The notes under the pieces are model-generated. The model was not told the origin of the DNA. It saw only the letters and a program-made list of their open reading frames with translations, and did no database searches. From contig CAWIFQ010000005.1 of the NCBI GenBank assembly GCA_963835495.1, forward strand, positions 372,001 to 436,000: 64,000 nt of DNA, written 5' to 3'. This DNA comes from Acaudatibacter sp963835495 (lineage in GTDB: Bacteria; Pseudomonadota; Alphaproteobacteria; Caulobacterales; Caulobacteraceae). Position numbers and translations under genes: made by a program. How positions within the stretch are numbered: position 1 is the stretch's first letter; every line of letters begins with the position of its first letter. Shown piece after piece: positions 9,978 through 19,450 of this stretch.

Positions 9978-10018
9978 TGGACAGCCGCAGCCGATCGCCT
10001 TATAAGCTGCATATGCAG
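9978..10018 (+). promoter_or_regulatory. Promoter and MarR-type operator of the membrane-protein gene
   Basis: TGGACA (9978-9983), a 17-base spacer and TATAAG (10001-10006) form a good sigma-70-type promoter. The 12-base perfect palindrome CTGCATATGCAG (10007-10018) begins directly after the -10, where a bound repressor would block the polymerase. The central ten bases match the site upstream of the marR gene exactly. Confidence 0.7.
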
Positions 10019-10035
10019 TTAAATGGAGGCCGAAC

Positions 10036-10566
10036 ATGCCGGCGGCTAGCATCTTCCTGATCGACATGCCACTCGGCTATCTCGCGGCGGCGCTGGCCAT
10101 CGCGACCTACGTCTGGCCGCGGCTGAAGGCGATGGATCGCTTCGAGGCGCACCGCGCCATCGCCACGTTCCACAGTTTCCGCTTCTTCGGACTGGTCTTC
10201 CTGCTGCCAGGATTTGTCGGTCCGCACCTGCCCCAGGGCTTCGCCACATCGGCGGCGTACGGCGACTTCGCCGCCGGCGTGCTCGCGATCCTCGCCCTCC
10301 TGACGGCGCGCGTGCGCTTCCTGTTCTGGCCGCTGGTCTGGGCGTTCAACCTGGTCGGCCTTGGCGACCTGGTCATCGACACCGCGAATGCGGTCAGGCT
10401 GGGGCTGCCGGACGTCGCCGGTCAACTCGGGGCCGGCTATGCGATCCCGATGCTCTACGTGCCGGCCCTGTTCTGGACGCACCTCCTGGCGTTCTGGTTG
10501 TTGCTTCGGCCGGCGCGCACGACGGCCGAAGCCGCCGGCGCGTCGATGTCGCTGGCCCACGGGTGA
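10036..10566 (+). CDS. Polytopic membrane protein, unknown function
   Basis: This 176-residue protein has four or five hydrophobic segments (about residues 10-27, 45-62, 74-92, 96-115 and 135-158) and short loops with basic residues, so it is an inner-membrane protein. I recognise no catalytic motif. GGAGG stands seven bases before the ATG. Its promoter carries the same palindrome as the preceding marR gene, so it is probably induced by the MarR ligand. A role in response to a lipophilic compound is possible but not shown. Confidence 0.7.
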   Translation: MPAASIFLIDMPLGYLAAALAIATYVWPRLKAMDRFEAHRAIATFHSFRFFGLVFLLPGFVGPHLPQGFATSAAYGDFAAGVLAILALLTARVRFLFWPLVWAFNLVGLGDLVIDTANAVRLGLPDVAGQLGAGYAIPMLYVPALFWTHLLAFWLLLRPARTTAEAAGASMSLAHG

Positions 10567-10573
10567 GCCGCGC

Positions 10574-12389
10574 TCAGATGCTCGCCTGGTTGTTGTACAG
10601 CGCCGCATACGCCCCGCCGGCCGCGATCAAGGCGTCGTGCGAGCCCTGCTCGGCGACGCCGGCCTCGGTCAGGACCACGATCCGGTCGGCGTGGCGAACG
10701 GTCGAGAGGCGGTGGGCGATGACCAGGGTGGTGCGGTCCTCGGCGAGGTCGTGCAGCGCGGCCTGCACCGCCCGTTCGCTCTCGTAGTCGAGCGCGCTGG
10801 TCGCCTCGTCGAAGATCAGGATCGGCGGGTCCTTGAGGAACACCCGGGCGATGGTCAGCCGCTGCTTCTGGCCGCCGGAGAGCTTCACCCCGCGCTGCCC
10901 GACGTCGGTGTCGTAGCCCTGCGGCAGCGCCATGATGAAGTCGTGCGCGTGGGCCTTGCGGGCCGCCTCGACGATCTCCGCGCGGCTGGCGCCCGGCCGG
11001 CCGTAGCCGAGGTTGTCGGCCACCGTGCCGGCGAACAGATAGACGTCCTGCTGCACCACCCCGATGTTGCGCCGCAGCGAGGCAAGGGCGATGTCCTTCA
11101 CGTCGACGCCGTCGATCAGCACCGCCCCGCTGGTGGCCTCGTAGAAGCGCGGGATCAGCGAGCACAGCGTGGTCTTGCCGACGCCCGAGTGGCCGACCAG
11201 GGCGACGAACTCGCCCGCGCCGACCTCCAGCGAGAGGTCGCTCAGCACCGGCCGCGGGCTCTGGGGATAGCTGAAGCGTCACGTGCTGCAGGGTGATCGC
11301 GCCGCGCACGTCGCTCAGGGTCCGCGCCGCCGGGCGATCGCGGATGTCGGGCGCGATCTCCATCATGTCCATGAAGCGGTCGAAGCCGGTCAGGCCCTCC
11401 TGCCACAGCCGCACGAAATTGACCCCGCGATTGATCGGATCGACCAGGATCGCCACGCAGAGCAGGTAGGTCATCAGGTCGGCGGCGCTCAGCGATGCTG
11501 CGGTGATGCGCGCGGCGCCCAGCACGATCACCGTCACGGTGATCAGCTGCGCGAAGGTGGCAAGACCGGCCGACTCCCAGGCCTCGCTGAGGTAGCCGAA
11601 CCGCCGGGTCTGCAGGAACCGGGCATTCTCCTCGGCGAAGCGGCTCGCCTCGATCCCCTCGTTGGCGAACGACTGCACCACCCGGATACCGGACAGCGAA
11701 TCCTCCACCCGCTCGTTGATCGCCGCGATCCGCTGCTTGGCCTGGCCGAGCGCCAGGTTCATGCGGCCGTTGAAATAGAACGCATAGGCGGCCGCGAACG
11801 GGACCAGCGAGACGATGACCAGGCTGAGCGGCACGTCGAGGTGGAACAGGATGAAGAGCGCGCCGGAGAACTTCAGCACCGCGATCGCCAGGTCCTCCGG
11901 GCCGTGGTGGTAGAGCTCGGCCAGCGAGAACAGATCGTTGGACAGCCGCGACATCAGCTGGCCGACGCGCTGGCCGTCGTAGAAGCCGAACGAAAGCGAC
12001 TGGTAGTGCTCGAACAGCTCCTGGCGCATGGCGCCTTCCATCTTCGCGCCCATGACGTGGCCCTGGTAGTCGACGAACAGGGTCGAGAGCGCCTGGACCG
12101 CCAGCAGCGCCAGCATCGCCGCGCCCACCAGCCAGATTTCGTCCATGAGGTGTGGCGCGCCGCCGGCCAGGGCCAGGCGCTTGACCACGTAGTTGGCGAG
12201 CAGCGGCAGGGCGAGCGCGGTCGCCGAGACCAGCACGGCGCAGGCCAGGTCGGCGATCAGCAGCCCGATGTGCGGACGATAGTACGATAGGAACTTGCGC
12301 CAGCGTTCGGGACGCAGGCGCGGAAGCGCAGGTTTGGCGGGTCTAGCGGCGTTTGCGCGCGCTGGCGCCTCGAGGGTGACGGGCGGCAT
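10574..12389 (-). pseudogene. ABC exporter, fused permease-ATPase (single frameshift)
   Basis: The gene encodes a half-size exporter of about 605 residues. The N-terminal six-helix transmembrane domain runs from 12389 to about 11300. The ATPase domain follows in another frame: Walker A GHSGVGKTTL, signature LSGGQKQR, Walker B ILIFDEATSALD and switch IAHRLSTV. Between them, one extra base near 11276-11280 shifts the frame; removing it reads HVTFSYPQSPRPVLSDLSLEV, a perfect join. Family members export lipids or drugs. The single clean lesion could be a sequencing error rather than decay. Start at the ATG at 12389. Confidence 0.85.
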
Positions 12390-12581
12390 GAATCCTCATG
12401 TCCTTGGAATGATCGGGATCTCCTTTCCGGTTGGACATGGCGGTTTTCATCTGCGGTCTCCCCTTGCGCGACGAAGCCTACAATCGCGGGCCTGCGTCGA
12501 CAAGCTGACGGCGGGTTTCGTTTCTGGATCGAGGCGCGCGCGGCGACTAGGCTCCGCGGAGCAGCCACAGCGAGGACGTCG

Positions 12582-13615
12582 ATGCAGTTTCCCGTGACCG
12601 AGCATGTCGCCAAGAGCGCGCGCCACAGCAGCGGCTACCTGGCCTGCGGGCCCGAGGACGGGCCGTTGATCGTGTTCGTGCACGGCTGGCCGGAGCTGTC
12701 GCTCAGCTGGCGCCACCAGCTGCCCTGCTTTGGCGCCATGGGCTTTCGCGCCGTCGCGCCGGACATGCGCGGCTATGGCCGCTCCAGCGTCTACCCGCGC
12801 CACGAGGACTACGCCCTGCGCGAGAGCACGGCCGACATGATCGAGCTGCTCGGCAGCCTGGGGCGGGAGAAGGCGGTGTTCGTCGGCCACGACTGGGGCG
12901 CCCGGTGGTGTGGAGCCTGGCCAGCCACCACCCGGACCGCTGCCACGGCGTCGCCAACCTCTGCGTGCCCTACATCCCCGAGGGCTTCGCGCCGGACAAC
13001 ATCATCAAGCTGGTCGATCGCACGGTCTATCCGGAGGCCGAGTTCCCGGCCGGCCAGTGGGACTACATGCGCTTCTACGAGGAGAGCTTCGACAAGGCCC
13101 GCGCGGGCTTCGAAGCCGATGTCGACGCCACGGTGAAGCTGCTGTTCCGCGCCGGCAGCGCGGCCGGCGAGGGCCAGCCGGCGGTGACGGCGTCGGTGCG
13201 CAAGAACGGCGGCTGGTTCGGCCCCCTGCCCGGCGCGCCGGACCTGCCGCGCGACGACAGCGTGCTGACCGAGGAGGACCAGCGCGGCTACGCCGATGCG
13301 CTGAAGCGCAACGGCTTCTTCGGCCCGGACAGCTGGTACATGAACGCCGAGCGGAACGTCGCTTTCGCCAAACAGGCCCGGAACGGCGGGCGGATCGACC
13401 TGCCGGTGCTGTTCCTGCACGCCGCCTACGACTGGGTCTGCGAGACGAAGCGCTCGCGCCTGGCCGAGCCGATGCGCGGCGCCTGCGCCAACCTGACCGA
13501 GGCGACCACCAACACCGGTCATTGGATGGCGCAGGAGAACCCCGCCTTCGTCAACGCCGCCGTCGCCCGCTGGCTGGCGACGAAGGTGGAAGGGGTGTGG
13601 CCGGCGGCCTTCTAG
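12582..13615 (+). pseudogene. Epoxide hydrolase-like alpha/beta hydrolase (single frameshift)
   Basis: The reading is about 344 residues. The oxyanion-hole motif HGWPE starts at residue 34 and the nucleophile motif GHDWGA at 102 (Asp104), as in soluble epoxide hydrolases and haloalkane dehalogenases. The late motifs FLHAAYDWVC and the catalytic His in NTGHWMAQENP lie in the shifted frame. One C appears to be missing at about 12900-12904; restoring it gives GHDWGAPVVWSLASHHPDRC. Everything else is intact, so error or very recent loss are both possible. The substrate is unknown. Confidence 0.87.
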
Positions 13616-13620
13616 AGATC

Positions 13621-13643
13621 CCTTCTCCCGCAAGGGGAGAAGG
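13621..13643. terminator. Hairpin between convergent genes
   Basis: CCTTCTCCC (13621-13629) and GGGAGAAGG (13635-13643) form a perfect nine-base stem with a five-base loop. It sits between the stops of two convergent genes (13615 and 13660), so it could end both transcripts. There is no T-run on the plus side. The motif resembles dispersed intergenic repeats of Caulobacteraceae. Confidence 0.55.
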
Positions 13644-13659
13644 ACGCCAAGACTGATAT

Positions 13660-14625
13660 TCACCCCAGCGCCGGCAGCACCTGCTCAGTGATCAGGTTGA
13701 AGCTAAGCTGGCTCAGCGGCGCGCACAGCAGGTAGTTCATCGCCGCGGTCTCCTGCAGACCGCGGATCTGGTCGATCACCGACTCCGGCGTGCCGTGGAT
13801 GATCACCTCGTTGACGTAGCGCTCGACCGGATCGGCGCCGCCCTGCGCGCCACCTCTGATGTAGGAACCGACGGTCCAGGCCGCGCCGCGGCGCGCCACC
13901 GCCTCGGCCTGCTCGGCGCTCGGGGCCACGGCCATCAGCCGCGCCATCGGGATCTCGCGGCCGTCCGCGACGAAACCGGCCTCCGCCATCCGCGCCCCAT
14001 AGCGGCGGCGCTTGTCGGCCAGTTCGACGTGGGTGCAGTGCGGGTCCATCAGGATCGAGAAGCCGCGCCCGGCGGCCCAGTCGATCGCGCTCTCCGAGGT
14101 CGCCGCCATCCACACCGGCGGATGCGGCTGCTGCAGCGGCTTGGGCAGCACCTCGACGCCGTCGAAGCGGAAGAACTCGCCCGCGTGGCTGAGCCGTTCC
14201 TGGGTCCAGGCGCCCAGCACCACGTCCACCGCCTCGCGAAAGCGCCCGGCGCTCTCCTCGACCGGCACCCCGAACGCCTCGAACTCGACCCGCGAGAAGC
14301 CGCGGCCGGCGCCCCAGTTCACCCGGCCGCCCGAGATCATGTCGAGCAGCGCGATCTCCTCGGCGAGCCGCAGCGGATGGTAGAACGGCGCGAGCGACAC
14401 GGCGGTGCCGATGCGCAGGCGCTTGGTGCGCGCCGCGGCCATCGTCGCCATCATGTGCACCGAGGGGCAGACGCTGAAGCCGGAGAAGTGGTGCTCGGCC
14501 AGCCAGACCGCGTCGTAGCCGGTCTCGTCCATGACCTCGAACCGCTCGATCGCGCGCTCGTAGACCGATTGCAGCGGGATCGACCGGTCGGCCCAGCCGA
14601 AGAACTGCAGGAGGCCGATCTTCAT
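13660..14625 (-). CDS. LLM-class flavin-dependent oxidoreductase (luciferase-like)
   Basis: This 321-residue protein is a single-domain bacterial luciferase-like TIM barrel, the full family length. Typical segments are YDAVWLAEHHFSGFSVCPS, RIGTAVSLAPFYHPLRLAEE, DMISGGRVNWGAGRGFSRVEF and PPVWMAATSESAIDWAA. Members use reduced FMN or F420 to oxygenate or reduce small organic molecules. No reductase partner is adjacent. It is divergent from the crotonase gene, and GGAAGG lies about ten bases before the ATG. The substrate cannot be named from sequence. Confidence 0.9.
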   Translation of the reverse strand: MKIGLLQFFGWADRSIPLQSVYERAIERFEVMDETGYDAVWLAEHHFSGFSVCPSVHMMATMAAARTKRLRIGTAVSLAPFYHPLRLAEEIALLDMISGGRVNWGAGRGFSRVEFEAFGVPVEESAGRFREAVDVVLGAWTQERLSHAGEFFRFDGVEVLPKPLQQPHPPVWMAATSESAIDWAAGRGFSILMDPHCTHVELADKRRRYGARMAEAGFVADGREIPMARLMAVAPSAEQAEAVARRGAAWTVGSYIRGGAQGGADPVERYVNEVIIHGTPESVIDQIRGLQETAAMNYLLCAPLSQLSFNLITEQVLPALG

Positions 14626-14745
14626 GCGCCCGTTCCTTCCCTGGTTTGGCGAATGCTAGCGCCACTGCCCGCCCCGCGTCTTGGTCGCCGCGCCGCCGCT
14701 GTGCCATAGAGACGGAAAGCCGAGATAGGCCGGGAGGAGGCGAAC

Positions 14746-15543
14746 ATGACCGAGCTCGTGAAGGTGGCCGACGCGGGCCACGTGCGGACCATCACCCTGA
14801 ACCGGCCGGAGAAGAAGAACGCGCTCTCGACCCAGCTGGCGTGGGGCGTGGTCGAGGCGATCGACGCGGCGGCCAAGGACGACAACGTCTGGGTGGTCGC
14901 GCTGACCGGCAGCGGCGATTCCTTCTGCGCCGGCCTCGATCTGTCTCCAGACGGCGAGCGCTACCATCCGCAGTCGCCCATGTCGGCGCAACTGGACGAC
15001 ATCTCCTGGGTCGGCAACTTCCTCCTGGCGATCCGCAAGCGCTGCGACAAGCCGGTGGTCGGCGGCATCAACGGCGTCGCCGTCGGCGCCGGCCTGGGCC
15101 TGGCCATGGCCACCGACGTGCGCATCGTCGCCAAGAGCGCGCGGCTGATGGCCGGCTACACCCGCATCGGCGGCTCGCCCGACGCCGGCCTGACCATCAC
15201 CCTGCCGCAGGCGATGGGCTACGAGCGCGCGCTGCGCTTCATGATGGAGAACCGCACCGCCAACGGCGACGACGCGGTGGCCTGGGGCATGGCCGGCGAG
15301 GTGGCCGACGACGACAAACTGGCGGCGCGCCTGGCCGAGTACTGCGCGCAGCTGTGCGAATGGTCGCCGATCACGCTGCGGCTGCTCAAGCGCGGCATGG
15401 TCAAGTCGTTGGAGAGCACCGACATGGAGCAGCAGTTGCGCTACGAGGTCGGCAACATCCGCATGGCCTTCTCCAGCGAGGACGCGAAGGAAGCGCGCAA
15501 GGCCTTCTTCGAAAAGCGCAAGCCGGTGTTCCTTGGGCGCTAA
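14746..15543 (+). CDS. Enoyl-CoA hydratase/isomerase family protein (crotonase fold)
   Basis: The 265-residue protein has the crotonase N-terminus (RTITLNRPEKKNALS), the first oxyanion-hole segment SFCAGLDLS and the second, GVAVGAGLGLAMATDVRIVA. An Asp in GGSPDAGLTITLP lies where catalytic acids vary across the family. This suggests a CoA-thioester hydratase or isomerase in fatty-acid or aromatic-acid breakdown, in the cytoplasm. GGAGGAGG lies upstream of the ATG. Its TAA overlaps the stop of the convergent GDPD-like gene. Confidence 0.9.
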   Translation: MTELVKVADAGHVRTITLNRPEKKNALSTQLAWGVVEAIDAAAKDDNVWVVALTGSGDSFCAGLDLSPDGERYHPQSPMSAQLDDISWVGNFLLAIRKRCDKPVVGGINGVAVGAGLGLAMATDVRIVAKSARLMAGYTRIGGSPDAGLTITLPQAMGYERALRFMMENRTANGDDAVAWGMAGEVADDDKLAARLAEYCAQLCEWSPITLRLLKRGMVKSLESTDMEQQLRYEVGNIRMAFSSEDAKEARKAFFEKRKPVFLGR

Positions 15544-16409
15544 CCCCAGTCCGCCCCCGACACCGTCGAGCTGTAGACGCCGAGTGCGGCCATGCGGCGG
15601 ATATCGTCGCCGGCGGAGAGGCCCCACGGCCCGACCAGCAGGCCCAGCTCGTGTGCCTCCGCCATGCGCTCGGGCGTGACATCGGTGTAGTAGGGCGACC
15701 ACTCGATCCCGCCGTGGGCCTTGATCGCCGCCAGGTCCGAGCCGCCGAAGGAGCGCGAGTCGACGCCATCGGTCCAGGGCGAGAGCGGGCGATCGGGATC
15801 GCGGACAGCCGGCGTCGTGATGGTCAGATGCGCGGTGCGCAAAGTCGGCGCGCGCTCGCGGGTCAGCCGCAGCACCTGCCAGTCGAAGGCGATGATCTTG
15901 GCTGGTTCGAGATAGTCGGCGGCGGCAAGGTCGCGCAGCACGGCCTCGACGATCAGCTCGGGCGCCGGCGGATCGGCGCGGCCTTCCCTGGGATCGGTCT
16001 TGATCTCGACGTAGATCATCCGGCGCGGCCCCTCGGCGGCGTTGAGCGCCGCGAGCAGCTCCGGCAGCGTCGGCACGCCTACCCCGTCGAGCTCGGTCTT
16101 CAGCGGATAGCGCGCCGCGGCCTCGGAGCCGGGCCGCGTCCGCCCCACGTCGTAGCGGCGCAGCTCGCCCAGCGTCATCGCCTTGATCGGCGGCCCGGGC
16201 GTCTCCAGCCAGGCGCCGTCCAACCGCGTCGCGTCGGGCGCCAGACGGTAGTCGTGATGGGCGACGACATGGCCGTCCGCGGTGATCTGCACGTCGATCT
16301 CGATGCCGTCGACCGGCGCCTTCAGGCATTCCAGCGCGCCTTCAAGGCTGTTGGCGGGCCAGGCGCCGTAGCCGGTGGCGCCGGCGATCAGCAGCGGTCG
16401 GTCGGTCAT
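15540..16409 (-). CDS. Glycerophosphodiester phosphodiesterase-family protein, altered active site
   Basis: From the ATG at 16409 the protein has 289 residues and the GDPD TIM-barrel layout: DGIEIDVQITADGHVVAHHD near residue 35 and RRMIYVEIKTDP in mid-barrel, where GDPDs bind metal. The usual opening His-Arg-Gly is replaced by Ala-Gly-Ala (LLIAGATGYGAWPANSLEGAL), and the usual Pro-Glu-Asn by Pro-Ala-Asn, so a catalytic His and a metal-binding Glu appear to be missing. It may have lost GDPD activity or changed reaction. A longer start at 16469 overlaps the upstream gene and lacks support. It lies 22 bases after the epimerase gene. Confidence 0.8.
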   Translation of the reverse strand: MTDRPLLIAGATGYGAWPANSLEGALECLKAPVDGIEIDVQITADGHVVAHHDYRLAPDATRLDGAWLETPGPPIKAMTLGELRRYDVGRTRPGSEAAARYPLKTELDGVGVPTLPELLAALNAAEGPRRMIYVEIKTDPREGRADPPAPELIVEAVLRDLAAADYLEPAKIIAFDWQVLRLTRERAPTLRTAHLTITTPAVRDPDRPLSPWTDGVDSRSFGGSDLAAIKAHGGIEWSPYYTDVTPERMAEAHELGLLVGPWGLSAGDDIRRMAALGVYSSTVSGADWG

Positions 16410-16431
16410 GGGGCGCTTTCCTAGTCGGCGA

Positions 16432-17436
16432 TCATGACAGTTCGCCAAGCCGCGCGTCCTCGGCCGCATAGTCGAACAGCTTCGCCAGATAAGGTGCGAA
16501 CGCCACGCCGGCCGCCGCCAGCGCTTCTGCGGACTTGCACGCTGGCCCGATCGCCTCGCGGTAGGTCGCGACCGGGCGATAGCCCAGCGCCGTCGCGCGG
16601 GACATGTCGGCGATCAGCGGCCGCGGCCCGCTCCAGGGCGTGCCGCCGACGCCGTCCTTCGGCGCGCCGTCGAGCAGCACGAGGTCGAGCTGGACGCCAT
16701 ACACGCCGGCGATGACCCGGCCGACCTCGGCGACGCTGAGCGCCTCCGGATCGGCGGCGTTGAGCACCCGGGTGGCCGGCGCCGCCAGCACCACCCGGAT
16801 CAGCTCGGCGATGTTGACCGTGGCGCTGGTGTGGAACCGGCTCTCGCCGCGATACGCCAATGGGACGCGCCGGCGGCCGTCCAGGATCCGCTTCACGAAC
16901 CACCACTCCCGCGGATGGGTCGAGCCGGGGCCGTAGATGGCGAAGGGCCGGAGGATCGTCACCGGCCGCCGCGCGCCCTGCAGCAGGGTCTGCTCCAGCG
17001 CGACCTTGCGGGTGGAGTAGGTGGCCGGTCCCGCCGCCGTGGTCGGCTGATCCTCGGTGATCGGGACCGGAAAGTGCGGGAAGCCGCTCTGCGCCGCCTC
17101 GTCAAGCGTCCGGCCGGCGTCGTCGCAGCAGACGCTGCCGGTGGAGATCACGACCAAGGCGCCGACGTCGGCCTCGACGTCCAGCAGCTGCCGCGCATGA
17201 CCTTCGTCGAACGCGATGGTGTCGATCAGGGCGTCGACGCCGCCGGCGACCGCCTTGATCACCGCGCCAGGCTGCACGCGGTCCATCGCCACCAGCTCGA
17301 CCTGCGCGGCCAGGTCGTCCGGCAGGCGCGCGGCGTGGCGCTGCGCCAACCGCACCGACCAGCCGTCCGCCAGCAGGTTGCGGGCCGTCGCCTGGCCGAT
17401 CTGACCCGAGCCGCCGAGGATCAACGCGGTCTTCAC
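16432..17436 (-). CDS. NAD(P)-dependent epimerase/reductase (extended SDR)
   Basis: The start is the GTG at 17436, because ALILGGSGQIGQATARNLL, the nucleotide-binding Gly-rich loop, follows immediately and the codon overlaps the YkgJ stop (GTGA). The 334-residue product has the SDR Tyr-x-x-x-Lys pair in ATYSTRKVALEQ and the downstream ILRPFAIYGPGSTHPREW. Extended SDRs act on nucleotide sugars, flavonoids or sterols; the substrate here is unknown. It appears to form an operon with the YkgJ and GDPD-like genes. Confidence 0.88.
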   Translation of the reverse strand: MKTALILGGSGQIGQATARNLLADGWSVRLAQRHAARLPDDLAAQVELVAMDRVQPGAVIKAVAGGVDALIDTIAFDEGHARQLLDVEADVGALVVISTGSVCCDDAGRTLDEAAQSGFPHFPVPITEDQPTTAAGPATYSTRKVALEQTLLQGARRPVTILRPFAIYGPGSTHPREWWFVKRILDGRRRVPLAYRGESRFHTSATVNIAELIRVVLAAPATRVLNAADPEALSVAEVGRVIAGVYGVQLDLVLLDGAPKDGVGGTPWSGPRPLIADMSRATALGYRPVATYREAIGPACKSAEALAAAGVAFAPYLAKLFDYAAEDARLGELS

Positions 17437-18203
17437 GGGGCCTCCTCGATCCGCCATTCGCCGATCTCGCCCAGCAGGGTCTCCAGCATCCGCCGCGGGT
17501 CGTGCGTCTGGGCCAGCGTCTCGTCGGCTTCGGGGGTGAGGTTTAGCGAAAACATCAGCGGGATCGTGTTCGTGGGGACGCCGGCGAGCTTGGTCGCCGC
17601 CCGCATGAACGCGTCGGCGAGCCGGACCGGCAGCTCGATCCGATCGACCGGCTCGCGGAACAGCCGTGCGCAGGCGGCGGCGGGGCTGGTCACCTGATGC
17701 TCGCGGCAGACCAGCGGGCGATCCTGGTAGATGCCACACGCCTCATTCTCGAGGAACGGGCAGGGGATCTGCAGGGCGAACCACGCGGCGCCCAGCCGCT
17801 GCTGCGCGGTTTCGGCCAGCGGGAACTCGGAGGCGGGCGCAGCGAAGTCGCGCGTCAGCACCCCGCTCTCGAGCAGCCTGGCCACGCCATCGGCGAACCG
17901 GCGGCGAATCTCGCTCTGGCGCGGCTCGGGCATCTGCCCCACGAGCCTCGCCAGCGCCCGCGCCTCCACCAGGCTGATCCCCACCGGCTGGCGACAGCAG
18001 GCGCCGCAGCCTTTCGCGCAGGACACCGGCCGTCCGGCCGCGGCGGTGGCGTCGCGCGCCATCTCGGAAAGCCGGCTCGCCAGCGCCTGCAGGAACGGCA
18101 GCCAGACCTCCAGCGTCGCCGGCTCGGCCGGGACCGTCAGCGGCGCGGCGATCTCCCAGCCGGGCGTCTGCAGATGGACGCGGATGTCGGCGCCTTCGCT
18201 CAT
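17433..18203 (-). CDS. YkgJ-family cysteine cluster protein
   Basis: This 256-residue protein carries the YkgJ/Fli(B)-type cysteine cluster: CAKGCGACCRQP near residue 62-73, then PCPFLENEACGIYQDRPLVCREH near 146-168. The cysteines are expected to bind a zinc ion or an iron-sulfur cluster. The biochemical role of the family is not settled. It is the first gene of a three-gene minus-strand unit, coupled to the epimerase by a four-base overlap. Confidence 0.87.
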   Translation of the reverse strand: MSEGADIRVHLQTPGWEIAAPLTVPAEPATLEVWLPFLQALASRLSEMARDATAAAGRPVSCAKGCGACCRQPVGISLVEARALARLVGQMPEPRQSEIRRRFADGVARLLESGVLTRDFAAPASEFPLAETAQQRLGAAWFALQIPCPFLENEACGIYQDRPLVCREHQVTSPAAACARLFREPVDRIELPVRLADAFMRAATKLAGVPTNTIPLMFSLNLTPEADETLAQTHDPRRMLETLLGEIGEWRIEEAP

Positions 18204-18269
18204 CGGAGGTGAAACTGACGCGCTGCCCCCGGCGTTGGCAAGCCGCGCAAAGCTGCTAAGCCTCGGGCC

Positions 18270-18899
18270 ATGAAGGCGCTGCCCAACCTGATCACCGGCC
18301 TTCGCCTGGCGCTGTCGCTGTTCGTCTTCTTCGCCCTGGCCACGGCGGCGGGCGACATGCCCGGCGTCGACGCCTCCGGCGGCGCGATCTTCGCGCTGGA
18401 CCGCTGGGCGGTGTTCGCCTTCGTCGCCGCCGCGGTGACCGACTTCTTCGACGGCTGGCTGGCGCGGCGGCTGGATGCGACCAGCGTCTGGGGCGCGATC
18501 CTCGATCCGATCGCCGACAAGGTGCTGGTCTGCGCCACCGTGCTGGGCCTGATGGCCCTAAACGGCGCGTCGGCGGCCGCCAGTCAGGCGGTGCTGGTTC
18601 CGGCCGCGCTGATCCTGTTCCGCGAGTTCACCGTCAGCGCGCTGCGCGAAGCGACCGCTGGCCGCGTCACCCTGCCCGTCACCTTGCTGGCCAAGTGGAA
18701 GACGACGCTGCAACTGGTGGCGCTCGGCGCCGAGCTGGTCGTCGCCACGTGGAGCGCGCTCGGCCTGCCGCCCGACCTGGGCCCGATGCTGGCGGCCGCC
18801 TGGGCCGCGCACGCGCTGCTGTGGCTGGCCGCGGCCGTCACCCTGATCACCGGCGCGCAGTACCTGTGGCAGGCGCGCAAGGCGCTGGCGGCGGGCTAG
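18270..18899 (+). CDS. pgsA: CDP-diacylglycerol-glycerol-3-phosphate 3-phosphatidyltransferase
   Basis: The 209-residue inner-membrane protein has the CDP-alcohol phosphotransferase signature D-x2-DG-x2-AR-x8-G-x3-D-x3-D, seen here as TDFFDGWLARRL then WGAILDPIADK (about residues 53-77). The N-terminal LPNLITGLRLALS is typical of PgsA. It makes phosphatidylglycerol phosphate, the first committed step to phosphatidylglycerol and cardiolipin. About five further hydrophobic segments follow. The GNAT gene starts two bases after its stop. Confidence 0.93.
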   Translation: MKALPNLITGLRLALSLFVFFALATAAGDMPGVDASGGAIFALDRWAVFAFVAAAVTDFFDGWLARRLDATSVWGAILDPIADKVLVCATVLGLMALNGASAAASQAVLVPAALILFREFTVSALREATAGRVTLPVTLLAKWKTTLQLVALGAELVVATWSALGLPPDLGPMLAAAWAAHALLWLAAAVTLITGAQYLWQARKALAAG

Positions 18900-18901
18900 C
18901 G

Positions 18902-19450
18902 ATGGAGCTGCGCACCGCCCGTCTGGCTCTGAGGCGCGCAACGCCGGCCGATCTCGATGCCTTCCATGAGATCCTGTCCGATCCGGCCGCCATGCGCTTC
19001 TGGTCGAGCCCGCCGCATCGCGACCTGGAGCGCACCCGGGAGTGGCTGGACGGCATGATCGCCGACGGGCCGCCGCTCGGCGAGGACTTCGTGATCGAGC
19101 ACCAGGGCCGCGTCATCGGCAAGGCCGGCTGCTGGCGTCTGCCGGAGATCGGCTACATCCTGCACCCGCGCTTCTGGGGCCAGGGCTTCGCCGCCGAAGC
19201 CTGCCGCGCAGTGATCGCCCATGTCTTCGCCGCCTACGACTTTGACGCCATCACCGCCGACGTCGATCCGCGCAACGAAGCCTCGCTGCGCCTGCTGGGC
19301 CGGCTCGGCTTCGTCGAGACCGGCCGCGCCACGGCGACCTACGAGATCGAGGGCGAGATCAGCGACAGCGTCTATCTGGCGCTGCCGCGCAGCGCGGCCC
19401 TCACAACGGGCTCGCCGGCGGCGGCGGGGGCGCCTCCGGCAAGGGGATGA
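18902..19450 (+). CDS. GNAT-family N-acetyltransferase (RimJ/RimL-like)
   Basis: The protein has 182 residues from the ATG at 18902, two bases after pgsA. It shows the RimJ/RimL-like layout: LRTARLALRRATPADLDAF, the acetyl-CoA loop region ILHPRFWGQGFAAEACRAV, and ADVDPRNEASLRLLGRLGF. The acceptor, a protein N-terminus, amino sugar or antibiotic, cannot be told. Its last 50 bases overlap the 3' end of the convergent pirin gene, so the short tail rich in Ala, Gly and Pro may be dispensable. Confidence 0.9.
   Translation: MELRTARLALRRATPADLDAFHEILSDPAAMRFWSSPPHRDLERTREWLDGMIADGPPLGEDFVIEHQGRVIGKAGCWRLPEIGYILHPRFWGQGFAAEACRAVIAHVFAAYDFDAITADVDPRNEASLRLLGRLGFVETGRATATYEIEGEISDSVYLALPRSAALTTGSPAAAGAPPARG

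Noticed and set aside
14646..16424. Long open frames antisense to crotonase and GDPD genes
   Set aside because: High GC content makes long shadow frames common; they have Arg/Ala/Gly-biased sequence without domains and overlap well-supported genes.
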